A stretch of DNA of 64,000 nt from Curtobacterium sp. PhB115. Lineage in GTDB: Bacteria > Actinomycetota > Actinomycetes > Actinomycetales > Microbacteriaceae. A program made the position numbers and the translations under genes. Of the stretch, positions 62,572-64,000 are shown piece by piece (position 1 is the first letter of the stretch; every line of letters starts with the position of its first letter). The notes beneath the pieces are model-generated. The model saw only the letters and a program-made list of their open reading frames with translations. It did no database searches and had not been told where the DNA came from. Where the stretch lies: contig NZ_RJKR01000006.1 of NCBI RefSeq assembly GCF_003752025.1, positions 97,466-161,465 of the forward strand, in the 5' to 3' direction.

Positions 62572-63870
62572 ATGGTGTCCGTCGCCCTGGCGCCCATCTC
62601 CCGCGACCTCGGGATCGGTGCCGCGCAGGCGATCTGGCTGGTCGCCGCGCTGTACCTGGCGAGTGCGATCGCGCAGCCGACGATGGGCAAGCTCGCCGAT
62701 CGCTTCGGCCCGAAGAAGGTGTTCCTGACCGGGCTGGTCATCGTCGGCGTCGCCGGAGTGGTGCCCGAGTTCCTCACCGGGTTCGGCGGCGCGGTCTTCG
62801 CACGGGTCCTCATCGGCATCGGGACCTCGTCGGCGTACCCGGCGGCGCTCACCACGTTGCGGCAGCACTCCGCCCGGATCGGCAAGCCGACGCCCCCGCT
62901 CGTGCTCGGCGCGCTGTCGATCACGTCCCTCGTGTCCGCTGCTGCCGGCCCGCCCCTCGGCGGCGCGCTCATCGCGGCCTTCGGCTGGCACGCGATCTTC
63001 CTGGTGAACGTCCCGCTCGCCGCCTTCGGGATCGTCGTCGCGTCCCTCTGGCTGCCGTCCGACCGGCTGCGCCCCCGAGACGACGCGACCCTGCCGGTCC
63101 TGCAGGCGCTCGACCCGCTCGGCATGGTGCTCATGACCGGCACCGTCTCGGCGCTGCTCGTCTTCCTGCTCGACCTGTCCGCCGGGCTCTGGTGGCTGCT
63201 CGCGGTGGCGATCGTGCTGCTCGTCGCCCTCGTCCTGTGGGAACTGCGGGCGACGCGGCCGTTCGTGGACGTCCGGATGCTCGCGCGGAACGGTGCGCTC
63301 TCCCGCACCTACGTCCGACTGTTCCTGACCTACCTGCTCGCCTACACGATGACCTACGGGTTCTCGCAGTGGGTGCAGGACGTCGCCGGGTACTCGAGCG
63401 ACGTCGCCGGGTACATCCAGCTGCCGGCCGCGATCGTCGCCGGGGTCGCGTCGTTCGTCGTCGCCCGGAAGACCGCCGTGCGCGGACCACTCATCGTCGC
63501 CGCAGTCGTGCCGATCGTCGGCGGGGCGCTCCTGCTGTTCCTGCACACCGGGTCGCCGATCGTGCTCCTCGCCTTGACTCCCGCGCTGTTCGGTGTCCCG
63601 CAGGCCCTGGCGTCGGTGTCGAACCAGGCAGCGCTGTACCGCCTCGTCCCCGCGGAGTACATCGGTACCGCGGCGGGGCTCTCGCGCACCGCCGTGTACA
63701 TCGGCGCGATCGCGGCGTCGTCGTTGATCGGCGGGGTGTTCGGGCAGGCCCCCACCACGCCGGACCTGCACGTGCTCGCGTGGGTGATCGTCGGTGTCGC
63801 GGTGCTCCTGACCGCCCTGACCCTGGCCGACCGGCGCCTCCGAACGCCCGCCGCCGCGCCCGCTTCGTGA
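62572..63870 (+). CDS. MFS transporter (start codon unclear)
   Basis: From ATG 62572 the protein has 432 residues. It is a drug:H+ antiporter-type MFS permease (LADRFGPKKVF is motif A; about 12-14 helices). However, the natural N-terminus clearly lies upstream: the frame continues back to the marR stop with GFGPKLLIPVLVGPLLNPIN, which completes helix 1. In that stretch (62428-62571) there is no ATG, GTG, TTG or CTG. The best candidate initiator is CTC at 62443, 4 nt after GGAAGAAG. The stop codon TGA lies inside a GTGAGCAG hairpin element. Likely substrates are toxic compounds, under MarR control. Confidence 0.8.
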   Translation: MVSVALAPISRDLGIGAAQAIWLVAALYLASAIAQPTMGKLADRFGPKKVFLTGLVIVGVAGVVPEFLTGFGGAVFARVLIGIGTSSAYPAALTTLRQHSARIGKPTPPLVLGALSITSLVSAAAGPPLGGALIAAFGWHAIFLVNVPLAAFGIVVASLWLPSDRLRPRDDATLPVLQALDPLGMVLMTGTVSALLVFLLDLSAGLWWLLAVAIVLLVALVLWELRATRPFVDVRMLARNGALSRTYVRLFLTYLLAYTMTYGFSQWVQDVAGYSSDVAGYIQLPAAIVAGVASFVVARKTAVRGPLIVAAVVPIVGGALLLFLHTGSPIVLLALTPALFGVPQALASVSNQAALYRLVPAEYIGTAAGLSRTAVYIGAIAASSLIGGVFGQAPTTPDLHVLAWVIVGVAVLLTALTLADRRLRTPAAAPAS

Positions 63871-63917
63871 GCAGAATTGGTCGGGTCGTGTGACGGCACT
63901 CGACCATTTCTGCTCAC
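63867..63917 (+). terminator. GTGAGCAGAAATGGTCG-family hairpin after the MFS gene
   Basis: GTGAGCAGAATTGGTCG pairs with CGACCATTTCTGCTCAC (ending 63917). Third copy of the family. Its first bases supply the TGA stop of the MFS gene. Confidence 0.75.
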
Positions 63918-63954
63918 GAAGCACCGCGCTCGCCGCGCCGGGTACCCTGATCCG

Positions 63955-64000
63955 GTGACCGACCCGACGCCTGCGCAGCCCGAGCAGACCCCCACGCACT
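63955..64000 (+). CDS. 5' end of a gene cut by the window edge
   Basis: TACCCT at 63943-63948, 6 nt, then GTG at 63955: the leaderless pattern seen elsewhere in this window. Only 15 codons are visible (TDPTPAQPEQTPTH after the start), Pro/Thr/Gln-rich, so the product cannot be named. Confidence 0.5.
   Translation, partial: MTDPTPAQPEQTPTH

Noticed and set aside
61285..63999. A 904-codon minus-strand frame opposite clpS, DUF2017, marR and the MFS gene
   Set aside because: It is a shadow of four well-supported genes.

Overview
The window comes from a high-GC actinobacterium, most likely the family Microbacteriaceae (Curtobacterium-like). The reasons are the strong C/G third-position bias, frequent GTG/TTG starts, a mycothiol synthase, a GlnR-type regulator, a RegX3/SenX3 pair, CarD, a fused IspDF, and ClpS followed by a DUF2017 gene. 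The genus is an inference from gene content. About a dozen genes appear leaderless: a TANNNT -10 box lies 6-7 nt before the start codon.

Layout. 0-9.3 kb: an alpha/beta hydrolase whose 3' end is copied in a 77-bp tandem array, NAD(P)HX epimerase, a glycerol dehydrogenase/DUF2090 pair, a zinc metallopeptidase, a DsbA-like protein, an MsiK/UgpC-type sugar ABC ATPase with a DUF4032 gene, and a 224-bp tandem repeat. 9.3-13.6 kb: carD-ispDF-cysS-rlmB on the minus strand. 13.7-17.6 kb: a lipoprotein, regX3-senX3, and divergent phoU behind a PHO box. 17.8-25.4 kb: gpmA, a methyltransferase, a leaderless 38-codon small ORF in front of nitrobindin-like and YgfZ genes, glnR-mshD, and a membrane Ser/Thr kinase.

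25.6-41.7 kb holds the most unusual region, a stripped-down type VII (ESX/WXG100) secretion-like island. It encodes an EssC/EccC-like ATPase with an N-terminal FHA domain and three FtsK-like domains, a membrane-anchored periplasmic-binding-like protein, and a 918-residue coiled-coil lipoprotein. It also has a small divergent cassette (leader peptide, membrane protein, lipoprotein), a 1778-residue YD-repeat/RHS protein with a WXG100-like N-terminus, a small membrane protein that could be its immunity partner, and a WXG100 protein. No EccB, EccD, EccE, mycosin, EssA, EssB or EsaA was recognised. The adjacent Ser/Thr kinase and the FHA domain on the ATPase suggest phospho-control.

41.8-49.5 kb is the phosphate block: ppk1, a NUDIX/histidine-phosphatase protein and pstSCAB. 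PHO-box-like 11-nt direct repeats lie before phoU, pstS and probably ppk1, so RegX3, SenX3, PhoU, Pst and polyphosphate metabolism form one regulon in this window. 49.8-54.3 kb: a SigK/RskA pair, a candidate structured RNA, tRNA-Lys with its 3' half duplicated, and an SGNH hydrolase. 54.4-58.5 kb: aldose-1-epimerase-like gene and DeoR regulator divergent from galTK (Leloir pathway). 58.8-61.2 kb: glyA-folD behind a ZTP (pfl) riboswitch. 61.2-64 kb: clpS-DUF2017, then a MarR/MFS pair in which the transporter has no usual start codon at its expected N-terminus.

The intergenic DNA carries several repeat families: hairpins with stem GTGAGCAGAAATGGTCG (three copies), a CCACGAG/CTGTCGGAA element (two loci), and several long perfect-stem terminators.
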